From positions 1-64,000 of the forward strand of contig CAKRZX010000003.1 of the NCBI GenBank assembly GCA_934434555.1: DNA of 64,000 nt, written 5' to 3'. The translations under genes were made by a program, and so were the position numbers. Positions 15,274 to 23,484 of the stretch are shown here, piece after piece; position 1 is the first letter of the stretch, and each line of letters begins with the position of its first letter. Below the pieces are notes generated by a model that was given only the letters and a program-made list of their open reading frames with translations, was not told where the DNA came from and made no database searches. This DNA comes from an uncultured Clostridia bacterium (lineage in GTDB: Bacteria > Bacillota > Clostridia > Christensenellales > QALW01).

Positions 15274-17172
15274 TTATGAAAGTTGTGTTGCGGAATAGCC
15301 GTAGCAGCCAAGCGCGCGTGCAAGCACGTTTATTGCCGCGTCACCCTCGCATTTTGCCAAAACATAACTGTTTACGCTGTATGTTACTTTGTGTACTTCT
15401 GCTCCGTCAACCTCTGCCGTAACGGTATAAACATCTGCGAACTTTGTCGCCGCTATGCCGTCGGTATAATACTTGCCATTGTTTCCGTCAACTTCGGTTC
15501 CGTTGATTTTCACAACGCCGCCGTTTATTTCCGCTCGGAAATAAATCTTGTTGACATCATAGAAATACAGTCCCGCCGACTTGATTTTGTTGTTTGTGTC
15601 AATTGCAGTTGTTGCCGATTTTACAGATTGAAGTTCACCTTTAATGGTTGCAAAGTCAGTCTTGCTTGTTGCAATCCACGCATCGTTTTCTCCTACAATT
15701 GTTTTGCCCAAATTCTTGTAATCGCTCAGAGCCTGACCGTAAACGAGCATATCCGCCATAAAGGTTCTGTACTTTTCGCCGTCAGCGGTTTTAAGCACCT
15801 TTTCGCAGTAACTCTTTATGCTTTCGGTTTTAGTGGCAATTACTTTTCCGCCTACAACAAGTTCCGCCGTTATTTCGTCCGCCATACTCTGGGGGGCGAT
15901 ATCGGCATAAGTGCCGACTGTATACTTAAATCCTGTCGGCAAGCTGCTGCCGCTGTTTGCAGCAAGTGTTTTAACAAGTTCCCCGCCGCGGTAAAGTTTG
16001 ATTTCAACCGGTGCGGCTACATATCCGCTGCTGCCTTTAACAAGCGGTTCTTTAACGAAATTTGCATAGTAATTCATATCAAGCGTCTTGCCCGAATCAA
16101 GGTTCATCGTTATAAAACTATAATGACCGTAATTGGGAATGCTTTCAACATTTTCAACCATTCTGCCGTTTGTCCCCGCATTTTCAAGGGCTTTGCGGTC
16201 AATATCGGGACAGGCGAAAATGTACTCTGCGCCGTCAAGGTTATTGTTCCAAAGATGTTGCGGGTCCTGCGGTTCAATATACAATACAACCGAACTTGCG
16301 TTTATTGCATTTTCTCCGTCAAGCACTTTGCCGTCTTTAACGGGAATGATTAAAGTAACGGTTTCATAATACCCGGGATATACAATTACGTATCTGCTTT
16401 CGCCGAGCACGTTGCCCCACCCGTTTTTTGCGCTTACCTTAAAGGCAATGTTTTTTGTTCCGGTATTATAAATATTCAGGTCAACTTTCGCTTCGCCGTT
16501 TTCGGCGTTTGCGATTTTATCCGCAAGGTACTTTCCGAAATCCGGAAAGCGCATATAATTTCCGTTTGCCGTGCCGCTTATCTTTACGCCGTAGGACACT
16601 GCTTTTATCTGCACTTTGAGATTATCAACAAGCACAACCGCCTCGCCGTTATCAAGGTTGATAAACTCGTACATAAACCTGAATCCGCCATCACTTGCCG
16701 AAAGAATTTCTTCTGCCGAAAATTCCTTTGTTCCCGAAAGCACAGTCCACTTGCCGACTTCAGCAAGCGATTGAGCAAGCATAATATCTTTCGGCGCGGC
16801 TTTAAGCATAAGTTTTGTATAGGTGTTTGCGCCTTTCTCTATTTTGATATCCATACTTGCGCTTACGATTATTTTTTGAGCATTTGCATTTTTTGACGCA
16901 AACTCTTTTATTTTTGTTCCGAGCGTCCAAAAATATGCCGCATTTGCGTTTGTGGCGGTGAATTTCATCACGTTGCCGTGGACTTCCTCGCCGCTGTCAA
17001 CAATTTCTTTTTTTATACTCTGCCAGTACTGGCTGCCGTCGGGCTGAACGGTTGTCGTGTCAAAATCGCTTTCGAGCACGGTTGTGATACCCGTTTCCTC
17101 TTCCGCCGAAACAAGCGTTACGCACGAAAACAGCATTGCTGCCAAAAGCAAAATGCATACGACTTTTTTCAT
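15274..17172 (-). CDS. Large secreted surface protein, multi-domain, no known enzyme motif
   Basis: The 632-residue protein has a signal peptide (MKKVVCILLLAAMLFSCVTLVSA). Residues ~30-195 are a lectin-like module like those of the other surface genes (an FDTTTVQPDGSQYW opening and a VVLVDNLKVQI end). A ~140-residue beta-rich segment follows that resembles the distal domains at 31862 and 47513 (IPVKDGKVL motif). The C-terminal half, ~340-632, is mostly beta-rich with no recognised motif. There is no C-terminal membrane helix, so it is secreted or held non-covalently. AGGAGG precedes the ATG. The small ORF downstream is probably in the same transcript. Function unknown; glycan binding inferred. 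Confidence 0.72.
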   Translation of the reverse strand: MKKVVCILLLAAMLFSCVTLVSAEEETGITTVLESDFDTTTVQPDGSQYWQSIKKEIVDSGEEVHGNVMKFTATNANAAYFWTLGTKIKEFASKNANAQKIIVSASMDIKIEKGANTYTKLMLKAAPKDIMLAQSLAEVGKWTVLSGTKEFSAEEILSASDGGFRFMYEFINLDNGEAVVLVDNLKVQIKAVSYGVKISGTANGNYMRFPDFGKYLADKIANAENGEAKVDLNIYNTGTKNIAFKVSAKNGWGNVLGESRYVIVYPGYYETVTLIIPVKDGKVLDGENAINASSVVLYIEPQDPQHLWNNNLDGAEYIFACPDIDRKALENAGTNGRMVENVESIPNYGHYSFITMNLDSGKTLDMNYYANFVKEPLVKGSSGYVAAPVEIKLYRGGELVKTLAANSGSSLPTGFKYTVGTYADIAPQSMADEITAELVVGGKVIATKTESIKSYCEKVLKTADGEKYRTFMADMLVYGQALSDYKNLGKTIVGENDAWIATSKTDFATIKGELQSVKSATTAIDTNNKIKSAGLYFYDVNKIYFRAEINGGVVKINGTEVDGNNGKYYTDGIAATKFADVYTVTAEVDGAEVHKVTYSVNSYVLAKCEGDAAINVLARALGCYGYSATQLS

Positions 17173-17204
17173 ATTACAATCCTCCTGATATATTCTTTAA
17201 TTTA

Positions 17205-17234
17205 ATTATACAAGCCGCACGCATATTTTCACAA
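17205..17234 (-). promoter_or_regulatory. Promoter of the large surface-protein gene
   Basis: Minus-strand TTGTGA, 18-nt spacer, TATAAT, about 33 nt upstream of the ATG at 17172. Confidence 0.55.
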
Positions 17235-17267
17235 CATCATTTTAATGAATTGCACGCAATTTTTTAA

Positions 17268-17301
17268 GAAAAAAAGGCAAGTGCTGAAAAAACACTTGCC
17301 T
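17268..17301 (-). terminator. Terminator of the sugar-isomerase operon
   Basis: A long AGGCAAGTG/CACTTGCCT stem is followed by seven T residues on the minus strand, 20 nt past the stop at 17321. Confidence 0.88.
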
Positions 17302-17320
17302 GAATTTATGCAATAAAGGT

Positions 17321-18286
17321 TTATGCCCACCACATCTCGCCGGTAGACTCAACGCTGATTATGTCTTTAAGGAACACTATCGCCTTTTCAAGGCCCTCTT
17401 CAATGCTCATAAGCATATCTTCGTGTTCGATTGAAAGCACGCCGTCATAGCCTACCGCACGGAGCATACTTACAAAATTTTTCCACTGAGTTACGCTTAA
17501 ACCGTAGCCGACGGTTCTGAACGTCCAGGGACGGTCAAGCATCTGCGAATACGGTACCGTTGAAAGCACGCCCATTTTTTTAATGTTTGCCTCGTCAAGG
17601 AACGTATCCTTTGCGTGTACGTGATATATTGCCTTGCCCAAAAGCCTTACACCCTCGGCAGGCTCAATGCCCTGCCAAATAAGGTGGCTTGGGTCAAAGT
17701 TCGCGCCTATTGTGTCGCCCACCGCCTCGCGGAGTTTAAGCAGCGTTGTGGTGTTGTATACACAGAACCCCGGGTGCATTTCAAGGGCAATTTTCTTTAC
17801 GCCGTGAGCGTTTGCAAACTCAACTGCCTCTTTCCAGTAAGGAATAAGCACCTCGTTCCACTGATAGTCAAGAATCTTTCCGAAATCTTCGGGCCAGGGG
17901 CAGGTTACCCAGTTGGGTGTTTTGTCGTCCTTGCTTCCGCCGGGGCAGCCCGAGAAAGTAACAACGGTATCGATACCCAGTTGTTCAGCCATAAGCACGG
18001 TTTTTTCGTAGTCGCTCTGGAATTTTGCCGCAACCGCCTTATCGGGGTGAACGCAGTTGCCGTGGCACGAAAGCGCCGCAATAGTCATATCGTATTTTTT
18101 AAGCAATGCTTTAAGTTCGGCGATTTTTTCGGGCTTGTCCAAATAATCGTCGGGGTTAATATGGGTATTTCCGGGGAAACCGCCGTTGCCCACTTCAAGG
18201 GTATGAACGCCGCGCTCGCTGAGCCATTTCAGGGCGTCCTCAAAACTTCTGTCATACAAAGGAACTGTCAATACACCGAGTTTCAT
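17321..18286 (-). CDS. Sugar phosphate isomerase/epimerase (AP-endonuclease-2 fold)
   Basis: This 321-residue xylose-isomerase-like TIM barrel carries the metal-site segments of the family: a Glu in HTLEVGNGG (~30), HGNCVHPDK (~76), EMHPGFCVYN with metal Glu (~170), FDPSHLIWQG (~199), HVHAKDTF (~228) and SIEHED (~290). Family members isomerise or epimerise ketoses and inositol derivatives (IolE, IolI and related enzymes). The substrate is not deducible. It is the second gene of an operon with 18299-19027 (12-nt gap) and has a GGAG ribosome site. Confidence 0.88.
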   Translation of the reverse strand: MKLGVLTVPLYDRSFEDALKWLSERGVHTLEVGNGGFPGNTHINPDDYLDKPEKIAELKALLKKYDMTIAALSCHGNCVHPDKAVAAKFQSDYEKTVLMAEQLGIDTVVTFSGCPGGSKDDKTPNWVTCPWPEDFGKILDYQWNEVLIPYWKEAVEFANAHGVKKIALEMHPGFCVYNTTTLLKLREAVGDTIGANFDPSHLIWQGIEPAEGVRLLGKAIYHVHAKDTFLDEANIKKMGVLSTVPYSQMLDRPWTFRTVGYGLSVTQWKNFVSMLRAVGYDGVLSIEHEDMLMSIEEGLEKAIVFLKDIISVESTGEMWWA

Positions 18287-18298
18287 ATCATTTTCTCC

Positions 18299-19027
18299 TT
18301 ATCCGAAAATCTTTTTTATATTATTTATGCAGATTTCAACACTTTTTATAGGCTCACAGGTGTACTCTTCCTGTTCGACTATGCCCGTGTTGACGCCCGC
18401 ATTTTGTGCAGCGCTCATAATTTCCCGCCATGGCAGAATTCCGTTACCAAGTTCAACGTTGAACCCGTCCTCACGGTATTCTTTCATATGAATCGAAATA
18501 AGCCTGTCGGAATTTTTATTTATGAATTCCACCGGGTCAATTCCCGCGGTTTTAAGCCAGAATACGTCGGGCTGCAACTTTACGCCCGGCACTTCGCGGA
18601 TAAAATCCATTGCGCACGTTCCGTTGCCGTCAAGGGGTTTGAACTCATGGGCATGATTATGATACCCGAACTTAAAGCCCTCGCGGATAAACGCCTGTGC
18701 CATTTTCTCAATGTCTTCCGCCGCCTTTTTTGCCTCGTCAAGAGTGTCGGTTTTCATCCACGGCAGAACTATTGTGTCATTTCCCACCGCGTGGTTGAAC
18801 TCAACTTCCTCGCCGAAATTATCGGTAAAGCGGGGATAAATCACGTGCGACGAAATCGCCTTTAAGTTAAGGAAATCAAGCAACTCTTTCATTTCCTTGC
18901 CGCTTTTGCCGTAATAGCCCGCAAACTCAACGTTTTCGTAGCCCATTTCGGAAACACGGCGGAGTGTCAGGTCTGCGTTCTTTTGCGTATCGTCACGCAG
19001 TGAATACAATTGAAGTGCAAATCTCAT
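18299..19027 (-). CDS. Sugar phosphate isomerase/epimerase, short form
   Basis: The 242-residue protein is the same fold as its operon partner but shorter and clearly divergent. It has the motifs LQLYSLRD (~5), ENVEFAGYYG (~34), FGYHNHAHEFK (~121), LQPDVFWLKTAG (~147), ISIHMKEY (~175) and IVEQEEY (~215), which supply the Glu, His and Asp metal ligands. Presumably it acts on a sugar or sugar acid in the cytoplasm. The promoter is upstream at 19058-19086. Confidence 0.87.
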   Translation of the reverse strand: MRFALQLYSLRDDTQKNADLTLRRVSEMGYENVEFAGYYGKSGKEMKELLDFLNLKAISSHVIYPRFTDNFGEEVEFNHAVGNDTIVLPWMKTDTLDEAKKAAEDIEKMAQAFIREGFKFGYHNHAHEFKPLDGNGTCAMDFIREVPGVKLQPDVFWLKTAGIDPVEFINKNSDRLISIHMKEYREDGFNVELGNGILPWREIMSAAQNAGVNTGIVEQEEYTCEPIKSVEICINNIKKIFG

Positions 19028-19057
19028 AAAAAACTCCGAAATTCAAATTCTGAAAAT

Positions 19058-19086
19058 AGTATACGCCATTACCGGCCCAAATTCAA
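19058..19086 (-). promoter_or_regulatory. Promoter of the sugar-isomerase operon
   Basis: Minus-strand TTGAAT, 17-nt spacer, TATACT, 30 nt upstream of the start at 19027. Confidence 0.6.
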
Positions 19087-19139
19087 GACGAATCTTTATA
19101 TTTTTCGGACAAATATTGCTGTTTTTTAATGCACCGAAA

Positions 19140-19526
19140 TCATTTCACCACAACATACGTCAATTCGTTTTCGCCGTACTTTTTTCTCTCTTCAATCGCA
19201 TCTTCAATTACCCTGTGCATCATTTCGCACTCGGGCAAGAAATCTTTCGGCAATGTATCTTCACCCAAGATAATTATTTTGTCCGCATCGCACTCGTTCC
19301 ACATCAACCTTAAAGTGTCCAAAACGGGATTCCGTAAGCGAGATGTTTTGCGGTGATTTTTGCCGCGGACGACGCAGGAATATCGGGCATATTTCAAGGA
19401 GGACAAGGTGAAAAGCGCCCAAAACAGCCGCTTTTCGGGATACCGGCTTTCGGGCACTTTAAGGTTATCCCAAAACGCATCCCAGTTTTTGCCGTAGTAT
19501 TCCGGAAAATCAAACGCTTTTCTTAT
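19140..19526 (-). pseudogene. Truncated second barstar-like copy carrying a MITE-like insert
   Basis: This is a tandem, in-frame partial duplicate of the barstar gene just upstream. It starts right after that gene's TAG stop, at the codons for IRKAFDFPEYYGKNWDAFWD, so the first ~23 codons are missing. A 159-bp in-frame insertion (53 codons) then separates AFWD from LMWNECDADK, and the C-terminal half is almost unchanged. A GTG at 19457 could start a 105-residue product, but it would lack the barstar N-terminal strand and helix. Most likely non-functional. Confidence 0.75.
19306..19466. mobile_element. 161-bp MITE-like element with 12-bp perfect terminal inverted repeats
   Basis: AACCTTAAAGTG at 19306-19317 is repeated as CACTTTAAGGTT at 19455-19466, and similarity continues imperfectly inward. 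The pair marks the ends of the segment that interrupts the second barstar copy. The uninterrupted first copy at 19685-19715 gives the empty site. Its interior shares a ~38-bp block with the element at 58205-58472. Confidence 0.72.
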
Positions 19527-19529
19527 CTG

Positions 19530-19820
19530 CTACCCTTTCACCACAACATACGTCAATTCGTTTTCGCCGTACTTTTTTCTCTCTTCAATCGCATCTTCAA
19601 TTACCCTGTGCATCATTTCGCACTCGGGCAAGAAATCTTTCGGCAAAGTATCTTCGCCTAAGATAATTATTTTGTCCGCATCGCACTCGCTCCACATCAA
19701 ATCCCAAAACGCATCCCAGTTTTTGCCGTAGTACTCCGGAAAATCAAACGCTTTTCTTATGCGCTCGTGGAAATCGTCATAATATCTGCACCCCGTAAAA
19801 TCAACAGTAACCGTTTTCAT
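19530..19820 (-). CDS. Barstar-family protein (intact copy)
   Basis: The 96-residue protein matches the barstar family of ribonuclease inhibitors: an N-terminal strand VTVDFTGC, a helix, the conserved FPEYYGKNWDAFWD block (~30-43) and an IIILGED strand (~54). Barstar folds bind and block barnase-type RNases, and standalone relatives often act as immunity proteins against RNase toxins. No barnase-like toxin gene is visible nearby. I start at the ATG at 19820, not the in-frame one 7 codons upstream, because MKTVTVDF is the natural start of the fold. It lies behind the dnaJ terminator, and no clear promoter of its own was found. Confidence 0.83.
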   Translation of the reverse strand: MKTVTVDFTGCRYYDDFHERIRKAFDFPEYYGKNWDAFWDLMWSECDADKIIILGEDTLPKDFLPECEMMHRVIEDAIEERKKYGENELTYVVVKG

Positions 19821-19837
19821 TTTTACACCCCTCAAAC

Positions 19838-19867
19838 ACAAAAAGCGACGGATATGCTCCGCCGCTT
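19838..19867 (-). terminator. Terminator of the dnaK operon
   Basis: An AAGCGGCGGA/TCCGTCGCTT-type stem followed by TTTTTG on the minus strand, about 40 nt past the dnaJ stop. Confidence 0.75.
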
Positions 19868-19908
19868 AAAATCGGATAATTTACAAATAACGTGCGTGAT
19901 TCAAAGAA

Positions 19909-21006
19909 CTAAAACATTCCTTTTTTCTTATTGCTCATTTCGGCATCAAAGGCTTTAAGTAAATCTTTTTGCTTGTTGGTAAGCCGTTTGGGAACGGTTA
20001 TATTGACCGTAACGTAAAGGTCTCCCTTTGACTGGGTGTTTACGTATGCCACGCCCTGACCTTTAAGCCTGAACCGCGTACCGGGCTGTGTGCCCTCGGG
20101 AATTTTAAGATTCGCCGTGCCGTCAAGGGTGGGAACCTGAATTTCTCCGCCCAGAACCGCCTTTGCGTAATCAATATCCACGTTAAGTAACAAATCACTG
20201 CCGCGGCGCTCAAACTTATCGCTCTTGTTTACGGTAATGCGAACATATAAATCGCCGTTGGAGCCGCCTTTGCGTCCCTGTTCGCCCTCGCCGCGGAGCG
20301 TAATTGCCTGACCGTTGTCGATACCCGCGGGAATCTTAACATTGATTTTGCGTCTGCGGCGCACTCTGCCCTTGCCTTTACACTGGGCGCATGGTTCTTT
20401 TACTATCTTGCCCGTGCCTCTGCAATGTTCACAGGGGTGTGTGGACGCAAAACTGCCGAAAATGGTGTTCTGCTGAGAGCGCACCTGACCCGTGCCGTGG
20501 CAAACGGGACACGTTTCGGGCTGTGTGCCCTCTTTTGCGCCTGTGCCGTGGCACTTGTCGCACTCTTCTTCCCTTAAAACCTCAACCTCTTTTTCACAGC
20601 CGAAAGCCGCTTCTTCAAAGGTTATGCGCACGTCGACGCGCAAATCGTTGCCCCGCTGAGGTGCGTTGGGATTGCGGCTTGCTCTTGTGCCGCCGCCGAA
20701 AAATGTATCGAAAATATCGCCGAAGCCCGAAAATCCCTCGCCGGAGAAACCGTAACCGCCTGCCCCGCCGAATCCGCCCTGGGGTCCGTCAAAGCCGAAT
20801 TGGTCATAATTTGCCCTCTTTTGGGGGTCGGAAAGCACTTCGTAGGCTTCGTTTACTTCTTTGAATTTCTGTTCGCATTCGGCATCACCCGGATGCAGGT
20901 CCGGGTGATACTTTTTCGCCATCTGGCGGAATGCTTTTTTTATCTCGTCATCGGTCGCGCCTTTCTGCACGCCGAGGACCTCGTAATAATCACGCTTGTT
21001 TGCCAT
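19909..21006 (-). CDS. dnaJ: Chaperone DnaJ
   Basis: This is the 365-residue Hsp40 co-chaperone that delivers unfolded clients to DnaK and stimulates its ATPase. The J domain (~5-70) includes the HPD triad in KYHPDLHPG. A Gly/Phe-rich linker follows (~72-115). Four CxxCxGxG zinc repeats lie at ~148-220 (CDKCHGTG, CPVCHGTG, CEHCRGTG, CAQCKGKG). The C-terminal client domains contain GDLYV motifs. It is the last gene of the hrcA-grpE-dnaK-dnaJ operon, 5 nt after dnaK, so it is under CIRCE/HrcA control. Confidence 0.97.
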   Translation of the reverse strand: MANKRDYYEVLGVQKGATDDEIKKAFRQMAKKYHPDLHPGDAECEQKFKEVNEAYEVLSDPQKRANYDQFGFDGPQGGFGGAGGYGFSGEGFSGFGDIFDTFFGGGTRASRNPNAPQRGNDLRVDVRITFEEAAFGCEKEVEVLREEECDKCHGTGAKEGTQPETCPVCHGTGQVRSQQNTIFGSFASTHPCEHCRGTGKIVKEPCAQCKGKGRVRRRRKINVKIPAGIDNGQAITLRGEGEQGRKGGSNGDLYVRITVNKSDKFERRGSDLLLNVDIDYAKAVLGGEIQVPTLDGTANLKIPEGTQPGTRFRLKGQGVAYVNTQSKGDLYVTVNITVPKRLTNKQKDLLKAFDAEMSNKKKGMF

Positions 21007-21011
21007 AGGGC

Positions 21012-22853
21012 TTATTTATCCTCGTCAACTACTTCATAGTCGGCATCATAGGTGTTGCCGTCACCGGGGTTTGCGTTGTTTGCACCGTTATCCGTGCTCT
21101 GCTGAGCCTGTTGCTGTGCCTGCTGTGCGGAAGCATAAATCTTGCCGAAAATCTCCTGGCTTACCTGTGCAAGTTTGTCGCTTGCCGCCTTGATAGCGTC
21201 GTTGTCGGTGCCTTTAAGCGCCTCTTTAACGGCGTCTGCCTCAGCCTGAATGCGGGCCTTATCGTCGGAAGCGATCTTGTCGCCAAGTTCGTTAAGAGTG
21301 CGTTCGGTGTTGTATACAAGTCCGTCAGCCTGATTGCGTACTTCAACCGCCTCTTTGTTCTTCTTATCTTCCGCCGCGTATTTCTCGGCTTCCTTAACCG
21401 CCTTGTCGATTTCGTCTTCCGAAAGGTTTGTTGATGCGGTTATTGTGATATCCTGTGAATTGCCGGTACCCAGATCCTTTGCCGATACGTGAACGATACC
21501 GTTTGCATCGATATCAAAGGAAACCTCAATCTGCGGAACTCCGCGGGGTGCGGCGGGGATGCCGGTAAGCTGGAAGCGGCCGAGAGTCTTGTTGTCCTGT
21601 GCCATTTCTCTTTCGCCCTGCAATACGTGGATTTCAACCGAGGTCTGACCGTCGGCGGCAGTGGAGAATATCTGGCTCTTCTTAGCGGGAATCGTGGTGT
21701 TACGCTCAATAAGTTTGGTGCAAACGCCGCCAAGGGTTTCGATGCCCAGCGAAAGGGGTGTTACGTCAAGCAAAAGAACATCTTTTACTTCGCCGCCTAA
21801 AACGCCGCCCTGGATAGCCGCACCGATTGCAACGCACTCGTCGGGGTTGATGCCCTTGAAAGGCTCTTTGCCGGTGATCTTCTTAACCGCTTCCTGTACG
21901 GCGGGAATTCTTGTTGAACCGCCTACAAGCACTACGCGGTGAATGTCGTTCATTGAAACGCCCGCATCGCTCATAGCCTTGTTTACGGGATCCAAAGTTC
22001 TCTTTACAAGGTCGCTTGTAAGGTCATCAAACTTAGCGCGGGAAAGAGTAAGGTCAAGGTGCAGCGGACCTGCGGGTCCCATTGAGATATAGGGCAGGTT
22101 GATATTTGTTGAAAGCGTGCCCGAAAGGTCGATTTTAGCCTTTTCAGCCGCTTCTTTAAGGCGCTGCATTGCCATTTTGTCCTGCGAAAGGTCCACGCCG
22201 TTTGACTTCTTGAATTCGGCAACCATCCAGTCCATAATGTGCTGGTCGAAATCATCGCCGCCAAGGTGAGTATCGCCGTTTGTAGCAAGAACCTCAAATA
22301 CGCCGTCGCCGATTTCAAGGATTGATACATCGAACGTACCGCCGCCCAAATCGTAGATAAGTATTTTTTGGTTTCCCTCTTTTTCAAGACCGTACGCAAG
22401 TGACGCGGCAGTGGGTTCGTTGATGATACGAAGAACGTCAAGACCTGCGATTTTACCGGCGTCCTTTGTTGCCTGACGCTGTGAATCGTTGAAGTATGCG
22501 GGAACGGTGATTACCGCCTGTGTAACGGTTTCGCCCAGATAGGCTTCCGCGTCCGCTTTAAGTTTGCCCAAAATCATTGCCGAGATTTCCTGGGGCGAAT
22601 AACTCTTGCCGTCAATCGTTCTCTTCTTTGACGTACCCATATCACGTTTAATTGACATAACCGTGTTGTCGGGGTTGGCAACCGCCTGACGTTTTGCGAT
22701 AGCGCCTACAAGGCGCTCGCCGTCCTTAAATGCTACTACCGAGGGAGTAGTTCTTGCGCCTTCGCTGTTGGGAATTACTACGGGTTCGCCGCCTTCCATA
22801 ACCGCTACGCAGGAGTTTGTTGTTCCTAAATCAATACCGATAATTTTGCTCAT
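21012..22853 (-). CDS. dnaK: Chaperone DnaK (Hsp70)
   Basis: This is a 613-residue ATP-dependent chaperone. The ATPase domain opens with IGIDLGTTNSCVAV, has the phosphate-2 loop IYDLGGGTFDVS (~165) and VLVGGSTRIP (~310). The linker DVLLLDVTPLSLGIETLGG (~355) leads to the substrate-binding domain and a Gln/Ala/Asn-rich lid. The tail ends EVVDEDK, the partner-binding EEVD-like end. Length and motifs are normal for Firmicutes. Confidence 0.98.
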   Translation of the reverse strand: MSKIIGIDLGTTNSCVAVMEGGEPVVIPNSEGARTTPSVVAFKDGERLVGAIAKRQAVANPDNTVMSIKRDMGTSKKRTIDGKSYSPQEISAMILGKLKADAEAYLGETVTQAVITVPAYFNDSQRQATKDAGKIAGLDVLRIINEPTAASLAYGLEKEGNQKILIYDLGGGTFDVSILEIGDGVFEVLATNGDTHLGGDDFDQHIMDWMVAEFKKSNGVDLSQDKMAMQRLKEAAEKAKIDLSGTLSTNINLPYISMGPAGPLHLDLTLSRAKFDDLTSDLVKRTLDPVNKAMSDAGVSMNDIHRVVLVGGSTRIPAVQEAVKKITGKEPFKGINPDECVAIGAAIQGGVLGGEVKDVLLLDVTPLSLGIETLGGVCTKLIERNTTIPAKKSQIFSTAADGQTSVEIHVLQGEREMAQDNKTLGRFQLTGIPAAPRGVPQIEVSFDIDANGIVHVSAKDLGTGNSQDITITASTNLSEDEIDKAVKEAEKYAAEDKKNKEAVEVRNQADGLVYNTERTLNELGDKIASDDKARIQAEADAVKEALKGTDNDAIKAASDKLAQVSQEIFGKIYASAQQAQQQAQQSTDNGANNANPGDGNTYDADYEVVDEDK

Positions 22854-22914
22854 AATATGTTACCTCCGAAAATTAAATTCATTTATTTATCAGCCGGGTT
22901 TTTACCCTGCCGTG

Positions 22915-23484
22915 CTAATCGGTTACCTGTACCATTGCGTACCTGATAACCTTATTGCCTATTTTATAGCCCTTTGCAAATACCGCGGCAACAACGCCTT
23001 TTTCCTGACCCTCACCTGCGGCAATTTTCATAACCGCGTTGTGGCATTCCGGGTCAAAGGCTTTGCCCAAAGCGTCGATTTCCTCAACGCCCAAATCGGT
23101 AAGTACCTTTGTCATTTGCTTTAATACAAGTTCAAGTCCGTCCATAAGCGAACCTGTTGTGCCGTTGTTTTTTTCTGTTTCAAGCGCCCTTTCCAGGTTA
23201 TCCATAACCGGCAGGAATGCTTTTACCGCCTCGCACTTGCCGTCGGAAAGTGCGTCCGCGCGAACGGAAATGTTGCGCTTGCGGTAGTTATCAAAATCCG
23301 CCTGTATTCTCTGGGCAAGTGCAAGATATTCGTCTTCCTTGCTCTTCTTTTCTTCCTCCTCGGGTTCGGAATAATCGTCCTCGGCGGAATGTTCTTCCGC
23401 TTCTCCGATTTCCTCCTCGGTTTCCTTTATCTCCTCTTTTTCAAGTTCTTCTTTTTTTATGTCTTTCTTATTTTCCGTCTTCAC
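22915..23484 (-). CDS. grpE: Nucleotide exchange factor GrpE
   Basis: The 189-residue homodimeric exchange factor for DnaK has a very acidic Glu/Lys-rich N-terminus (~1-50), which is disordered or coiled coil. The conserved helix RIQADFDNYRKRN follows (~63), then the beta domain with VEEIDALGKAFDPECHNAV (~135) and VIRYAMVQV at the end. The start overlaps the hrcA stop by 17 nt, so translation is coupled. Confidence 0.96.
   Translation of the reverse strand: MKTENKKDIKKEELEKEEIKETEEEIGEAEEHSAEDDYSEPEEEEKKSKEDEYLALAQRIQADFDNYRKRNISVRADALSDGKCEAVKAFLPVMDNLERALETEKNNGTTGSLMDGLELVLKQMTKVLTDLGVEEIDALGKAFDPECHNAVMKIAAGEGQEKGVVAAVFAKGYKIGNKVIRYAMVQVTD

Noticed and set aside
15283..16353. 356-codon plus-strand ORF
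   Set aside because: Antisense shadow of the surface-protein gene; no ribosome site and no recognisable motif.
17615..18865. 416-codon plus-strand ORF
   Set aside because: It is antisense to two clear sugar-isomerase genes, shows no family motif or ribosome site, and has Phe/Cys/Val-rich composition typical of a reverse shadow.
19028..19140. Barnase-type toxin gene beside the barstar genes
   Set aside because: The gap has no ORF, and both flanking genes are unrelated (sugar isomerase, dnaJ).
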